Shown here in pieces: positions 14,981 to 29,452 of a stretch of DNA of 64,000 bases. The stretch is from positions 11,227,859 to 11,291,858 of the forward strand of contig CM063287.1 of assembly GCA_032173965.1 (NCBI GenBank), read 5' to 3'. Made by a program: the position numbers and the translations under genes. This DNA comes from Sitta carolinensis (lineage: Eukaryota > Chordata > Aves > Passeriformes > Sittidae). Each line of letters opens with the position of its first letter. Positions within the stretch are counted from its first letter, which is position 1. The notes under the pieces were generated by a model. That model worked only from the letters and a program-made list of their open reading frames with translations. It ran no database searches and was not told the origin of the DNA.

Positions 14981-16874
14981 TGGACTCTCTCCCAGTTATT
15001 TATACAAGACATCTCTGAATCTTTTGGTTAGTTTGGTTGTTTTTTTTTTTCGTCACATGCACTTATTTATAATGCCGGGATGCTTAAATATTTGTAATGC
15101 TTACTAAGAAAAGCTCTGAGTAGCAAGCCTGGATTAGAGTACCCAGAGATTCTCTCCACAAATTCCAAGTGCAGGTTAAAAAAAAATTAAAAAAGAAGAA
15201 GGCAGTTCTGGGACTTGTAATCAGAGAATGCTTATATTTAAAGCATGCATCTCCAGTAAAGCAAGCTTTGAATTCATCTTGCACGTGATCATTGACATTC
15301 TTCCCTCCCAGCAAAATAGCAGTTCTTTATCCCAGCAGAGCAAAGTGGGAGGCAAACAGAGCAGAAGAGTATATGTGGAAGAGCTTGGACTCTGGTCACT
15401 TGGTGACTCAAGGACTGCAAAACAGAAACTGAAGCTTATTATAACAGGAACAGAAAAGCTTCAAGTTCAAGGTGTGAGAGTCTGAGAGAGTTATGGGGAT
15501 TTTTTCCCCCCTTCAAACAAAGCATTTCTTTTCTAGTAAAGTCCAATTCCCTCATGGAAACCCAAGCCCTAAAGTAGCTAAAATAGCCTTTTCTCTCTCT
15601 TCAGTCAGTCTCTGCTTCTTGGCTTCATGAAAAGAAGGAATTTTGAGCAGGAAGTCATGTTGGTTAATGGCACAGGGCAGAGCTTCCAGAGGAAACTTCA
15701 CCTACAGCCATTTTTAATGTTGATAATAATATGGTTTGTAGCCCTTTCTTTTCCCTAGACAAGAAGATTGAAAAACAGATCCTGATCCAAATCCCATAGC
15801 TTTTGGTTTTTAGACACCGGAGCACTCCTTTTTCCCCACAAAGCTTCCAAGAGATGCTGGGTCTCAGAATGAGTGCAGGAGTGCCATAAGCTTTCCATTC
15901 TTCGCTAAAATTCAAAGGAGCCCTAGGAAACTGGACACTTGAGTTTTTGACAAAGCCTGTCTTGCTTTGAGCTTTCAGTTCTTTTGGTTTACAGGCACAC
16001 CACATCTGTGTCTTATTCTTTGTGTTCACCAATACCTTTTCATTTTCTATTACTGCCCTATTCCTATTAGTAACCAAAACCAACAGTACGAGTTGTTTTG
16101 CAGTTGCTTCTGATTTTGTATCAGAACCTTGTATTTCTAGATAGTAATGCAACAAACTGCAGAACTTTAAAGAAGTAGGGTAGAGTGGGATGTTAACACA
16201 TCAACTGGCCCCTTATCGGCAATCCAGTTTTTTTCTCTAGATGCCAATCAGTAAACAGCCAGCTCAACAGCCATAAACTTCTGTTTTCAAGCAGTGATGT
16301 ATCCTGCTGGGTAACAACTCTTTTGATACTAAAGATATCTCCTGCCATGTATTCTCCACTGCCAAGCAATGATTGTTGACATAAGCGTTTCATTTAATAA
16401 ATACTACCAGTGTGTATGAGCATGAGGGGATGATTCAGCAGCATCAGGGGCCCTATGGCAGCAGTCCTAGCAGGAAGACAGAAGTGATTGCTTCATAGCA
16501 AATGAATCAGGCCCCAAACCTAGGACACTTAGAGAAATGTCCTTTTTGTGCTAAATTGTTGTGCCTCAGGGTTGCATTAATAATGACAACATATGCAAAA
16601 GCAGCAACGTATTTCTGTAAAGTGGGGATCATGACATTCAATACTCTAAAGCCTCTGGGTCTCTGTAAACTCATAACACTAATCAAAGAAACCTTTTCCA
16701 TGCACCATCCTCTCAGCCGTTTCTTTCTAAAGCTTTTCTTCAGAATCAAAATTATTGAAATTTGGTAACTGCTACTTACAGCTGACTTGCCTTGGCAGCC
16801 AGTTAAACACATTACACTTGTGACCAAAAACTGATAGCCAGTGTTGAGGAACTGACTCTGATCCTAGAATCTCC

Positions 16875-16896
16875 TTTTTTTTTTTTTTTTTTTTTT
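16875..16896. repeat. Poly(T) tract, 22 T
   Basis: This is an uninterrupted run of 22 T, preceded by ATCTCC and followed by GTGTAG. It could be a simple homopolymer or the remnant of an antisense retroposon poly(A) tail. I saw no recognisable retroposon body beside it. Confidence 0.9.
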
Positions 16897-19631
16897 GTGT
16901 AGAAAATTGGTAGCAGATTTCCATGATTAAATTCATAAAATCCGCTCATCTTTGAACTGCCATGCCAAAAATCAGCCTTTTATAGCAAGAATTCTGCATG
17001 TGTAAATAGCAAGTTACACAAATAGAAGCAGTATTGCACTACTGTTCCTTTGGTAGCAAAGAATTTTAATTCATCTGTTAGGCTATCATAGCCTGTTATC
17101 TAGCACACAAAGTTTCTGTGAGGTATAAAAAAATAAAATGGAGAGACCAGCTATTGAGGTGTCCACAGATGAAATTAAATGCTGAGATATTTATTCATTC
17201 AGGAGGACCACATGCTCAAAAAAGAACTGCATTTTCATCTTTGTGGTTATTCATGAATGAAAATATTCAGAGAGAGGAATAAATGTTCACAGAACTTCCC
17301 TGAAGAAATCCAAATGTTCAAAAATTTGCTTGTCAGTAGCAGATTGATTTGTGGAAACTCTCAAATTCATGAAAGGCAAGTTAGCCACAAACTACTGGAT
17401 GAATTCCAGGGAACCTTAATTTGAGACTGGTTGAAGAATTAAATGGTATTTTAATTACTAAACATCTGTGTAAATCTAGTGCAGATTATAAATCCTGTCT
17501 GTTCCCCATAATTTTTTAATAAACCTGGGTTATGATTTCCATAATGTGTGTTGAATAGGTGTTGCACTGTTAAGTGCTGTGGAAAGTGCCCTTGCTGTTA
17601 CCTGACTCAGGCAGGACTGACGCCACTGCAGACCCCAAGTCTATGAATGTTGAATCTGCCCTGTCTGGAAATGGAGCATGAGCAGACAGCAGAGCCAAAT
17701 TATATCTGCAGTTATACCGTGTGCTTTTGCTGGATGAAATTCCGGGTTTTTTTCAATTGACTCTGAAATAAATATTTAGCTATATGCCTTTGAGAATCAT
17801 GGTTTGTTTGGGTTTATCATCTACACCATCATGTCACAGTATTTGGTAATTCACATCCCTTGGGGTGGCTTCCTACTCAGAGCATTACACAAAGAAAGCA
17901 TTTCAGGCTAGATTTCCAGTAAATAACCCTGCAGTTCCAGGAGATTGACTAAAATAGCAGCATGCCTGCAGCACAATGCCACTTAAGTTCAGATCTCTCC
18001 CTTATTCTGGTTCTCTCCTCTTCTGTCTCTCCCCCAACACTAGCATAATTGTCAGTGTCCTCTTCCTGTGAGCATCTTGGTTTTCACTAAGCCCTTTTCT
18101 AGCTCATCTTTGTCTGCTACTGTGCTCCCATGGAATCCTGCACTCTTGATTCACATTTCCAGCCCTCTCCATAGAGTCATCATCTTCCACCATCACAGTA
18201 ACAATGGCTGTGTAAGTTCTGCCAATACTGCTAGAGTCTGGAGATACCCAGCACCTTTTCTTAGACTATTAGACAGAAACAGCCTCAAAAGAGAGATCAC
18301 TCTTAGTAAAGAGCAATGACTAAACAGATACTTCAAGAAATTTTAAAAAATCTTCTAATGGATGTAAAATCTTGAAGTGTATCTTCGTCACATTGTTTTA
18401 TGAGTTGCAGTTGCCACATGTCCTGATGAATACTGTTTCATTATTAATTGCAGATGATTTTTTACCATGCCTAACTCATTGTTTTCACTCTTTATAAATT
18501 TGATTCTGGTTTTGAATGCCGTTTGGTTCCCAGTCTCAGTGAGTGCCAAAGATTGAAATTATGCACTGTATAATGCATATTTCCTTTAAATCTTTCCAGT
18601 ATGCTATCTTCTATTTCAGTTTAATAACTTAATCTGTGAGACAGCTAGGAGAACTTCCAGTTTATCCACTCTGCACTTCTACCGTGTGCTCATTCACTTA
18701 CTGTGTTAAAACAGGGGAATTTTGTGAAGAGAGGCTGACCAGCCTTTATTTTCACAGATCACCCTTTTGACCTCCTCACAGCCCAAATATAAACAGGTAG
18801 CAGGGTCTTTGCAGGATCTTATCTACACAAGCAGAATAACCAATGCAGATTTTAGTCCTCTCAGAATGAATTGGCCAGAAATATATTGTCAAATTAGAGG
18901 GAAATCTGTGCTGGACAACTCAAACACTTGTACATCTGAAGGATCATCAGTTACATTTCTTTAACTTGTAGACTAAAGGAGCTCTTGGAGGTGACCTTAC
19001 AGTTTTACATACAGACACCATGCTTGGTTCAGCCATTCCTAAATGCACTGCTCTCCTCATTTTGTCAGCTAGCATACTGCAGGACAGCATGCCAGCTGGC
19101 TGGCTGATATACCAGTGTGAGCTAGCAGCGTGTTGTGAAAAATGCAAGAAAAAAACCTGAATGCTGACAAAACAATTTTGTCTTTTTTTCCTGTGTTTTT
19201 TTCAGTCACTCACCACTTGATTTCCTTCTCTTTCCTTCTTATTTTCCTTTTAGCCCTGAGCATTTATTGTCCTTTCCTCTTTTTCCCTGGCCTGCCCTGG
19301 CAGGAGGTATCACTGAGCAGAAGAAAAGCCTCTCTCTCACATCTGTATAGCTTCACTCACTTTTCCGGGCAGTCCTTTCACTTACCCATATTTCACTCTG
19401 CAGTGACAGCTTGGCCAGAGCATAGCACATTTTCCAGTCACAGATGTTTCTATCGGATTCATGCCTGCTTCTTGGAGACATGGCAAAAGGAATCTTTTTT
19501 CTTGTACTTCAGCTGATAAAAATGATCCCAAGCCAATATACAGCAAATTACTTTATCCTATTTGTTTCCTTTTTGACATATGTGTTTGCTTCAGTATTTA
19601 CATGAGGAAAGGCTGATACTTAATTTTAATT

Positions 19632-19699
19632 AAAAAAAAAAAAAAAAAAAACAAAAAAAAAAAAAAACCAGGAAAAAAAAAAAAGAAAAAAAAGAAAAT
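19632..19699. repeat. A-rich low-complexity tract
   Basis: About 68 bases are nearly all A, interrupted by a few C and G. It is preceded by TAATTTTAATT and has no clear target-site duplication. It is the longest low-complexity block in the window and is likely length-variable. Confidence 0.9.
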
Positions 19700-20348
19700 A
19701 TATTCCATTAAGGATAAATGAGTGAATTTTTAATATGCTCCTTTTCAAATAGCAAGACATTTGAGTATAGCTCTGGTCTTAGAGTAAGTGGCAAAACATA
19801 CAAGGTCTTGAATTTTCAGTCAGATACGTGTTTTCCTAAAGATCTTCCTGAAATTTCTTGGAATTTCCATCTCTGCCACAGGTCATCCTGCATGAATCCA
19901 TTTTAAGACTGGAACCTAAAATTACTATTTTTTCCACACAAAAACTCTTGCTGACTGATTTTGACTCTGTAAGAAGGCACAGTTCCATCACAGAATCTAA
20001 GTACTCTTTAACAAAAATATGCGCAGATCTATTGCCAGGAAAAGACCAAACTATGAAGATAAACACAAGGTATTAATAAGGTATTATTAATATTCTCAGA
20101 ACTGGTTGCTGATCTGGTCCTAGTGATGGGATGTTCTCATGCAGATACTGGCAGCAGGTCACAGCAGAGTAGTTCACATCAATGCAGTAGAGTGTTTGCA
20201 CACCTACGCTTTCAACATTTTTTTAATGCATGGATTTTAAATACAATGGGAAAAAATCAGTTGCTAAGTCTGATCATATCAACTTCATTGATATTTTATT
20301 TTTATTCCTGTCTTTTACTTTCCTTCCTTCCACCATTGCTCTACAATG

Positions 20349-20399
20349 AAGGAGGTGGGGAGGGGGAGGAAGAAGAGAACAAAAGAGAAAGGAGGAGTG
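20349..20399. repeat. Purine-rich tract
   Basis: About 50 bases consist almost only of A and G, in runs such as GGTGGGGAGGGGGAGGAAG. It is a simple-sequence tract with strong strand asymmetry. No further function is visible. Confidence 0.8.
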
Positions 20400-23300
20400 G
20401 ATTTCCTTGGCCAGTCCACTAAGGTGCATTCTAAGAGTTCTTCTGGCTAACCTTGCATATAAAGTTTTACCTCTAGTTGGGATCCAGAAAGCAATGTCCT
20501 AGTGCTGCCAGTAAAAGGGTAAATGTCACTTGGTACAGCCATTCCGTACTTGCTGTTACTTATTCACAGCTGAAGAAATAAGATAAAGTAGAGAAGTAAA
20601 TTGGTCAGTTTTTGCACAGGCACTGTTTCCAGAGAGCAATGCTCCCAAGGAAAGGCAGGGGCTGCACAGAGGACAACTCACAGCTGGCATTAGGGTGCTG
20701 TGCAGGACAAAAGTGGGATGTCTGCCAGTTCTCAAACCAAATGGGAGCAATGCCATAGGTATACAGTCTCTAACTTCCACAGCTGCCAGGAAAGTCTGTG
20801 TTACAAGTAATTCCATAGGTCTCCTACAACTGTTCATCCAGTCTGTATCACAGCTCTGGTTTTAATTGCATCTGAAGTTAACTCAGCAGAGAAACATCTT
20901 TATTCTGAGTGATAAACAACTGTTTTCTTCCAGTTTTATGTAACCCTATATCATCACCAGAAGAAAAAGACAACACCCACCCTCACCAATCAGTTTTTTC
21001 TCATAGTGTTTCTGGCACACGTGAGCAAGCACTACAGCAAAAACTGTCACAAATTCTTTGTTTCAATTAAATAATCATAAAACCTAGGAATTACCCATTT
21101 ATATGTTTATTTACTACATGTTTGTTTACGTCTGTCTGACTTTAATAGATATCCTAGTGGATTTGTTTTTTCAAGTATATTTTTAATGTATAAATAAAAG
21201 ACAGGATTATCCATTCCTAGCATAGTTGGACCAAAAAAAATTCATACTCTGTGGCATCTTGTGATCCTGGCAGCTGTACAGTCTTACATGTGAATATAGA
21301 TGCATGTTTGTCTTGAGAGCTCCCAAATCCCTGCATTCTCCATAGGAAAGAATGGGACAGGAAATTTCTGGGTTACTGGGCTCTTTGGCGCAGATGTCTC
21401 TTTTGCTTTCACACGTATTTCCACAGCAAGAGGAGAGCCACGCTAAGCAACAGACACAGAGTCTCATTCAGCAGTGAGTCTTTCTTTTTTTGTCTGCTCT
21501 AAAAGAGTCTGAGTGTTATGAAGAGTAACAAGCACTGAACTTTTCCCCACATACATTACTCACACAGAGGAATGAAAGTGGGTTGAGATAAGACTACTTT
21601 TTTTTTTTTTCCTTTCTAAGGAAAAACACAGGTAAAGTTCAGGTTCCTTCAAATTAAGTTTATTATTGGAATCATAAGACCACAATCAGCAAAATTTACC
21701 TGATTTCAGTATAATTTTTATATGCTTTTGAAGTTAAATACGTATTTAAGAACTTGCTTGCTTAGGTGATTAGGCTTGTGACAGAAGATTTAGGCAAACA
21801 CCTAAATTTCAGGATTCTATGATCTCAGTTCTCATGCTGAGAGCTTTAGGTATCAAGTGCCAAAGACACAGCCTTTACATTCTCAAATATTTTACCATAT
21901 TCTGCAGTCTTTAAGTTCAAAGAGAACTTTTCTTCATCAGTAATAAAACTTGATCCATTTTTCCTCTTACAGTCTTTTTATTGTTTGACCCACATTGCTA
22001 TAATAATAAGAGTCTAAAATTATTCACTTTGCCTTGTCACGTTCCTTTTAAGGCAAGAGTACCTAGTAATCCATGGGGAAGTGTGAGGAATCAGAAGGGC
22101 AATGACATGTCCTAGGTGGCATTTGGATGTAAACCATCTTCCCCTTGAGGTCCTGTTCTAGAGCTGGAAAAGCTTTTCCCCTTAACACAGGTTCTCCTTC
22201 AGCCATATTTTGTGCTCATATCCAAAAACTACATTAGGCAGAGGCTTATTGTGAGAACCAGAGAATTATGCCTACTCAGCATTTTGTGTAAGTATTTTTC
22301 TTACTGGAAGTTTGACTTTTATTTTGTGATATAACCAGAGAAACAATAGTGGCTTCCTATTCCTATGGAATATACAAAAATAAAAGAAAGAGGCAACCAA
22401 AGTGCTCAAGACATAGAAAGACCATAGGCACAATTCTTCTGGAGGGTCTAGAAGGCTTGGACTCCTCTGTGGGGTTCTGCCCAAGCAACTGAGGTGCATC
22501 AGCTGTGTATCCTCCCTCCAGGCAGCAGACAGCATCTTAAAAATGTACAGGGACCAAAATTTCCCAGTGATTATTTCGAAGTGACCTGCTGTATACAGAC
22601 TTAAGGTGGCCTGGGGAAGGATGCTCAGAGATTTTCAAAAAATAATCTGGCTTTTTGGGGGGAGTGAAAACAGGGTGCTTGGGAGGGAAGGCACTGGCAT
22701 GCCGGCTTATTCCAGTGTGCACAGGAGAACTGGGAATTCAAAGTGATATCTGTATAGTACTTCAAAGAAAACACAATAACAACTAATGCAAAATATTACT
22801 GGTTGTCATAAGTTCTGCATCAGTTGTGAGGCTCTCACTAAAAGAAATTTTAAAACTCAATCTTTTTGCACTTTATATTCAGTTCTCAAATCAGACACCA
22901 ATCGCAAGAGAAAAAATGTTACCACTCTTCTATTTACATTAATCCCACTGGTAGCTCTGTCTTATTCTCAGTGTCTTCTTCAGCACAACTTCTCCTGCCA
23001 TTGGTTAAGCCCAGGCTGAGACCACACGTGTCTTTAAGTGCTCTGTTATCTGATTTTCCTGTGGTTTATGAGCAGTAGGTTTTGCCTGTACCATAATGTG
23101 TTCACACATTCTGACAAGAAAATGCAGGCTCAAAATGCCTGTAGCAGAAAGCACTACTTTAGGCCCCAAACTAAACCAAAACAGCAAAACCCCCAAAACA
23201 TTAAACAGTTGCAGCAGAAATAGCCAATGTCCATATTTTGTACAGGAACAAGGTAGTATTAATGTGGAATATTTTTGAGCAATATAACCAGCTTTAAACC

Positions 23301-26300
23301 ACTCATATTTTCACTGGTGACATTTTGACCACAGCATACAATCTCCAGGTTTGCAATTTACTGAGTATAAACAAGCCAGAAGAAGAGGGGAGAAAACTCC
23401 TTAGTGCCTGCTGCATGTGATACACACAAGCGGTGCAGAAATCTGCTCATAATCCCCTTCTCAGTTTGTGTTCACAGCTAAATCTACTTCACTTCCTCTG
23501 ATACTGAACATTGTGCAGTGCTCTGAGGTCCACCACTAGCCATAAATCCCAGGCAGGAAATAGTCTTCAAGTCTAAGGAGAAAAGACAGCATTTCATTTT
23601 CTAAAGCCAGCCCAGAGGAACCAGGTCAAACAAAGTTTGGAACTGAAGCTCTTGAAACTCAGGATATAATTGTGCATATTTTTCTGCTTGTTTTGTTACC
23701 AGTTAACCGGATGCAACAAATAAAACCATTTTTCTTTCTTATTTTCTGTCTCTCTGACTGCCTCATTGGGAGCTCTTCTTTGGGAGCCAACCTCTCCATA
23801 AGCCAGTGTTTGAGGTCATAGCTCCCTAACTTCAAGACATCTGCTAGGACAGACATACTTGAAGAGAATCAGCTGCTTGCAGCCAGCACGTTATTAGCAC
23901 ACTGAGTCCCAGACAAATGTTGAGGGTCTCTCTTTTTTTCATCTAACGAACACAGAATCACATATATCCACATATTGTATTTAAATATTCTTGTCTTGAT
24001 CAGAGATCTATCTCCAATGCCAATACAGAGCATTAAAAAAAAAAGAGTTTGAGCTCTTAAATGTTCAAATAATCATCTAGAATAATTACAGAAAAAAAAA
24101 TTTAAACAAAATACTCTCTTTACTTCTGGTGCTAGGTATTGAGTTTGCCCTGTATAGTTCTCCTAACATTCTGGAAAATCTCAGAAGATACAAAAAACCC
24201 CCTAATTTACTGTGTTGGATACCTGAAAAACAGATTCATGAGCTATACTTTGTGGAAACAAAACTCTTCTCGATGTCTGAAACTCAACATTCAAATCCAG
24301 AGACTCTAAAACATTGGCTCCTTATGAAACACTTGGTGCCCCTTCTTATATTCATTATTTAAAACATTTCAGTTATTTCAGTAACAGATGTAAGAAAAGG
24401 GCAAATAAATATACAGTGTTCATCTCTCTGATACCAAAAATGTAGATACAGAAAAAATGTAGTTAGAAAGGAATTATTTCTTCTTTTTAAGTCAGCAAAG
24501 GCTTGTCCTAGAGCTCCTTCAAGCCACCTATTCTGCCGTAAATGAAGTGTTATTCGGAAATAGAACAGCCAGTTACAGTAAGGAAAAAAATCTGCCTGGA
24601 AAGAAAAAAAACACCAGGCTTGATTCAAAACTTGCACACTAGAGTGCCAGGTTGGCAGCAGTTGAAAGTGCAATGGAATTGAAAGGTTTCCACCTCGCTG
24701 CTAAGCTTTAACACAGCATGTTAGATATTCACAGTGCTGTGGTACAGACCTGCAGCCCCAAGTGTACTAATTTCTACAAAGCTTTTGAAACTCTCATTCA
24801 GGTGCCTGGAAAAGCAGAAGGTACGAGGAAATTGGTAACATACCCCCCATGGAGTACCTAAAAGCCAGTCAAAATTGCAGGACTTGTATCTAGGGAATTG
24901 CAGTAAAAATCATCTCTTTAACTTTAATCTCTTTAGACTTTAGGAGGGAATTGCTAGGAGCCAACAGTGGCAACAGCCACTAACTATAAAGCCACCAAGC
25001 AGCATTTATCCGTATATTGATAACTCTTTAGCTAAGGTTCAGTCCCTGCTCATCTCCACCAAATCTAGTGTTATGAATATAAGTAGGAAAAATCATCATC
25101 TATTAAGGGCTCTTTTAAGCTCTGTCCACTTTACCCTCTGTCATCCAATACACCTTATCCTTTCCATGTATACTAAGAAGTAATTTCAGTTTTGCACATA
25201 TTCTTTTCAAGTCTGCTGACAGAAAACATTAAGGAGGCAACATATACTCAGAGATTGATGCAGGCTCTCTACAGAACTCTGAGTCTTTTGCAGTAAACAA
25301 AGTCTTGCAAGAAAAAGTAAGAACATGGCAATGAATAATTGTAGTGCAGTAATAGTTATATTTTCCATCTCAAAGTATTTCCCCCTGTTTACATCATAGT
25401 AACAAGATCAAAAATTGGTTGAGGTTTAAATTTTCATAGGACTGCCCCTGGGGAAAGCTCTTCTGCTGGCCTGTAGAGACCGTGCAATCCCTGCTGAGCG
25501 CAGGTGCAGGGGAGTCAGTGCAAACTGTCAGCCTTGTCTGCAGTTCTCTCTCTGCCCTTGTAAGATCAGCACACAGGAAGAGCGTGGGGTAATGGCTTTG
25601 GTCTGCAGGAGTTTGTCTTTCAGGAACTAGACTGAAAAACATGTCTTGATAAGTCCAAAACAAGCACCGGGTTTGAACCAAGACACTTCAACAGGGAAAA
25701 CAGAGCCTTTTATAAAAACATTCTTGCTAATCTACTTGATACCATTTGCACCTCCAAGAAGTACCAGTCTGAAAGAAAACATATCTTTCATATGCTGACT
25801 GTAAGTAATTTTGATTCTGTATCTTTCAAGAGGCAAAGTGTGGGGAACATAGAGCACTTGACAGTTCATGTAGGATTTGACAATATCATTGTTCACCATG
25901 TCCACTTGAAATAAGAAATATGGAACCTTTAGTCTCTTGTGATTTCTTCAGTGGAAGTGAATTATGATCTAACACGGCCACTTTGTTATCACATTCATGA
26001 CAGGTTTATTAACTGATTCTTTAATCAGCTGTGCTCTATCAGATGCAGTACTCTCACATATGCATTACTCTGAGCAGTAAGATCAGAACAGAGTTTGGGT
26101 AAAGATACCACCACTAGCTCAGGGCATCCCTCAGTTGCAGATTGGTGGGCTCTGGAGGAGCTTACTGGGGTAAAACTATTTTACGCTTAGCTTGGTTTTG
26201 TAGTCTCCTCCGACATCCATGGCTGGACCTACCAAGGACTGGGCTAGCGCTTTGTCTAGCCCAATATAGCCATTCTGGCATGCATGTGCCTACATGAAAT

Positions 26301-28332
26301 GATAGTGCTTGATGAAAGAAATAACCACCTTTAGTTACAATAAAAATAAAAAAGGCCCTACTTCAGAGGCAGCAATACAGTTCCAATAGCTACTATTAGA
26401 TCGTTTACAAAAATTAAAGTATTAGTATTAGGCATGCTATACAATATAACCGAGTCTTGACATCAAACCACCTGACTGCTGATGTCAGGCACCATTCTGG
26501 ATGTACTTTTGTACTAGGCAGTAACAACCTTAAAAATTCTTTTCAGTTTGCAGAGAGGGAAATAGGCTTGCAACTTGTTTATTACATATTCTTTGGGAAC
26601 AAGGAAAGAGGTGAATTAGAAAATCACAGGGAATCTTACTTTCAAACACAGATTAGATTTTATTGGGTTTTTCAAAGAGGTAAAAAATTAAGGTTGAGCC
26701 TGTGCTTCATCACTTCAAGGGTGATAAAAATGTTGCATTGTTTTAGCATTCTGCATGGTCTGATCTGGTTTTGGAGCTGGAAAGCATACTGTTCTGTGTC
26801 AAAATAACACAGTTAATATTTGTAGCATGTCATCAAAAAGATCCATAAACTTATACATCATGTGCTTCATTTTGTTTCTGACTGGATTTACCAGGTGTGT
26901 GCATTGAGCTGCATGTCAGCACCATCCTTTATTTGTCCAACACACAGAACATCTGGGCATGCACAGGTCAATGTACAAACACCCTGCACTCACTTTCTGA
27001 AGTATAGGCTCATGCTGAAAGTCCTGTGTACAGCATTTGATGAGAAGTCATTCTTAAGCTCTTTTTAATTTCAGTGCTGTCTAAATTCAGCTCTGCTGTG
27101 TTAATGTTAATATATACAGTAAGAAGAAGATAGGAGTAATTTAGCATTAAAAACTTTTAAATGTACAGTAGAAACAAACCAATGCTCCTATCTGAATGGT
27201 GCATTTTTATCAGTCCTACATACACAGATTATTAAATCACAAAGGGAAGAGACATAAGGGCTCTTTGAGCCTGTCCAGGAGACAGGAAGGAATAAAGGAA
27301 AGGCACTTGTGCCCTTTTGTCATTCCTTAGAACGTCAGGTTTCAGCATCACTGGGTTTGGTAAGAGTCTCCTTCAAAGACAATGAATAAGCAGATAAAGG
27401 CCATATCAAAGGGTCTGAAATTTGGCCATCAGGTTGCCTAAGATTCTGAGTATAAATGAATTTTGAACTATGATATGAGTAGATTTTACACTTCGTAGTG
27501 AATCTAGAATCAGGCTTGTTGTTTGCTTCTCCTTGAACAGCAGATTTTGCTAAAGTTTTACTGCAGCAAATGAGACTCCAGCAAGACTACTTTAGAGGAC
27601 GATTTTTGTCTGCAAAACACCCATTCACCCCTCTCAGGAGACATGAAGATTGTAGCAAAGAAATTACCATAGCAGAAACCTCTCCATAAAAGAAACAGCA
27701 AGGCACAAGCTGGTATTTCTCACGTGTGAACAGGCGAACTATCTCATCTACCACATTTTGATGGCAACAACAGGAACTCTTTTGTAGAGTTCTACAGTCT
27801 CTGCCTAACCCCAAGTACATACATACACGTAGGTGCAATGTAGAAACTCGCTCTAATTCAGAGTGCTGGCAGCCAAACTCCACTAAAATATAGGCCTCCA
27901 AGCACTGAAGCCTTGCTCTTGGACCTCACCCCTCTGGAAAAATTAATAACTAGGAGGGGTTTGGGACTTTTTTTTCTTATTTTACATTCCCTCGCTCTTC
28001 TCTGCTTTCTGGCTTTGCTGGTGAAAATGTGTACTGCTCACCCATTCTTGCTCCCCTTCCCTGATTTCCATGGTTCAGATGTTTGAAAACACTTTGTAGA
28101 ATTCTGCAAGCTTCTTCCAGCTATGCCAAAGCAAACTTGAACTCACAGCCTTCTGAGGCTTTCCCATCACTGCTGACACTCTCTTGGTGATCTGCCTGCT
28201 ATGAAGTTTTTGCTGGGGTTTTCAGACCATTTTTGCACATCCACTGTGTAACAGCTAAATGAGCTATGGATGCCAAGGGAAAAAACCCCACAAAACCCTA
28301 CATTGCCTTCCCTTGATTAGTTACAGAGTGGT

Positions 28333-28410
28333 TAAAAAAAAAAAAAACCAACAAAAAACCCCAACCCCCCCTGAAAAAAACCAACCAAACAAACAAAAAA
28401 AAACAGGTGG
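28333..28410. repeat. A/C-rich low-complexity tract
   Basis: A-runs are interspersed with C-runs (AACCAACAAAAAACCCC and AAACCAACCAAACAAAC). It is the complement type of the T/G tract at 14928 and is typical of bird intronic low-complexity DNA. Confidence 0.8.
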
Positions 28411-29412
28411 GGGAGAAGGGGCAGACAAAGAGATAAGCAGTGTGGCCATGTGTATTTGAGGGAGCAAGGAACTGTAAAAGAAGGTGGTCTTTTCACTAAG
28501 TACTGTCTCTTTAAAAACAAAATTTAAAAAATACCCTCAGTGTTTTCTTTAGTCTTTTTCATTCTTTGGCAGCATCCCAAAGATTTCACTGTCCTTGTCT
28601 CCAGCATCTGGAAACCATCAGGGTAAACAATAGAGTGCTAGGAACTGGAACCCCTGCCTCAGCTCCCGTGGGACTTCACTCTGGAGAACATGAGAACACA
28701 AACCATTGGACACCATGTGGTCAATTACTTCAAACTAACAAATCTGTGTGCCTTCCTATTTTCTATTTTCCTTGGCACCACATGACCCTTTCACAATGGA
28801 ACCCAGCTGTTGAAAAAGCCAGACATTTTCTTTTTTAACCTCTTGCTTACTTTTGCGCTTGCTTTCTGCAGCAAGCTTAGGGTTGGCACGTACCCTAGGT
28901 AGAAGTGTCCTGCTTATTAAAATCCTGGCTGGCTGTAATGTTTGCCTGTATTAGTCAGCAGAGAGGCTCGAGAGTATTAACTTAACAGGATCATACTGCA
29001 GTGAGGACTCCACAGGTGGTCCTGTGTTTTCTGGGTTTCCTGACATTGCATGCCAGCACTTAAAGCAGATACACCAGGACACTTTTACAGCCTGCCTGGT
29101 TTGTGCAATCAGTAATTGCATGTGCAGTTGTGACCTACTTTTTACAATTTGTTCCTAGTGCAGGTGCTATATTGGCAATTGCACAGAGCTAAAGTCATCT
29201 CAAAGCCAAAGGCTGTTGAGGGGGCCACCCCCTTCTAGTGCTGTGAAATAAACTTTGCTCTGGATTAGCCATACTTGCTCCAGCACTAAAGCTGGTGTCA
29301 CAAAGCAGAGGCTGATGGGTTCTTGTTCTTCCCAGCCTTCTGTTTCAAAACATGATCTTTGAACTGTGGGAAACAGCGCAGTGTTATTGACCACAGACAG
29401 ACCGAGACTATT

Positions 29413-29452
29413 TAGATGCATCAACTTATACATAGATGCATCAACTTATATG
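29413..29452. repeat. Tandem duplication, 20-bp unit x2
   Basis: Unit 1 at 29413-29432 and unit 2 at 29433-29452 share TAGATGCATCAACTTATA and differ only in the last two bases. Near-identity suggests a fairly recent duplication. Confidence 0.85.

Larger units (their letters stand above)
11001..19631 (+). other. Non-coding, presumed ZCCHC24 intron (part 2)
   Basis: No exon or RNA gene recognised. A somewhat GC-richer patch lies at about 11370-11900, with several overlapping short open frames on both strands. It has no recognisable protein content and few CpGs. T-rich low-complexity tracts occur near 13872, 14928-14980 and 16875-16896. The rest holds nothing I can name. Confidence 0.5.

Noticed and set aside
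15664..16155. 163-codon open frame on the minus strand
   Set aside because: No known protein resemblance. Composition matches the surrounding intron, and frames of this length are expected by chance in 64 kb.
16540..16650. Possible second MIR fragment in sense orientation (TTTCTGTAAAGTGGGGATCA)
   Set aside because: Only the one short block resembles the consensus; the flanking MIR regions are not recognisable.
21800..21835. CR1-like 3' end (GGATTCTATGATCT)
   Set aside because: Only one copy of the terminal octamer and no upstream CR1 sequence recognisable.
27383..27420. Frame reading KGHIKG, reminiscent of the KGHYIKDC part of the ZCCHC24 CCHC knuckle
   Set aside because: The upstream CxxC half is missing, there is no Cys after the Lys, and there is no flanking splice signal in frame. 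It is not the CCHC exon.
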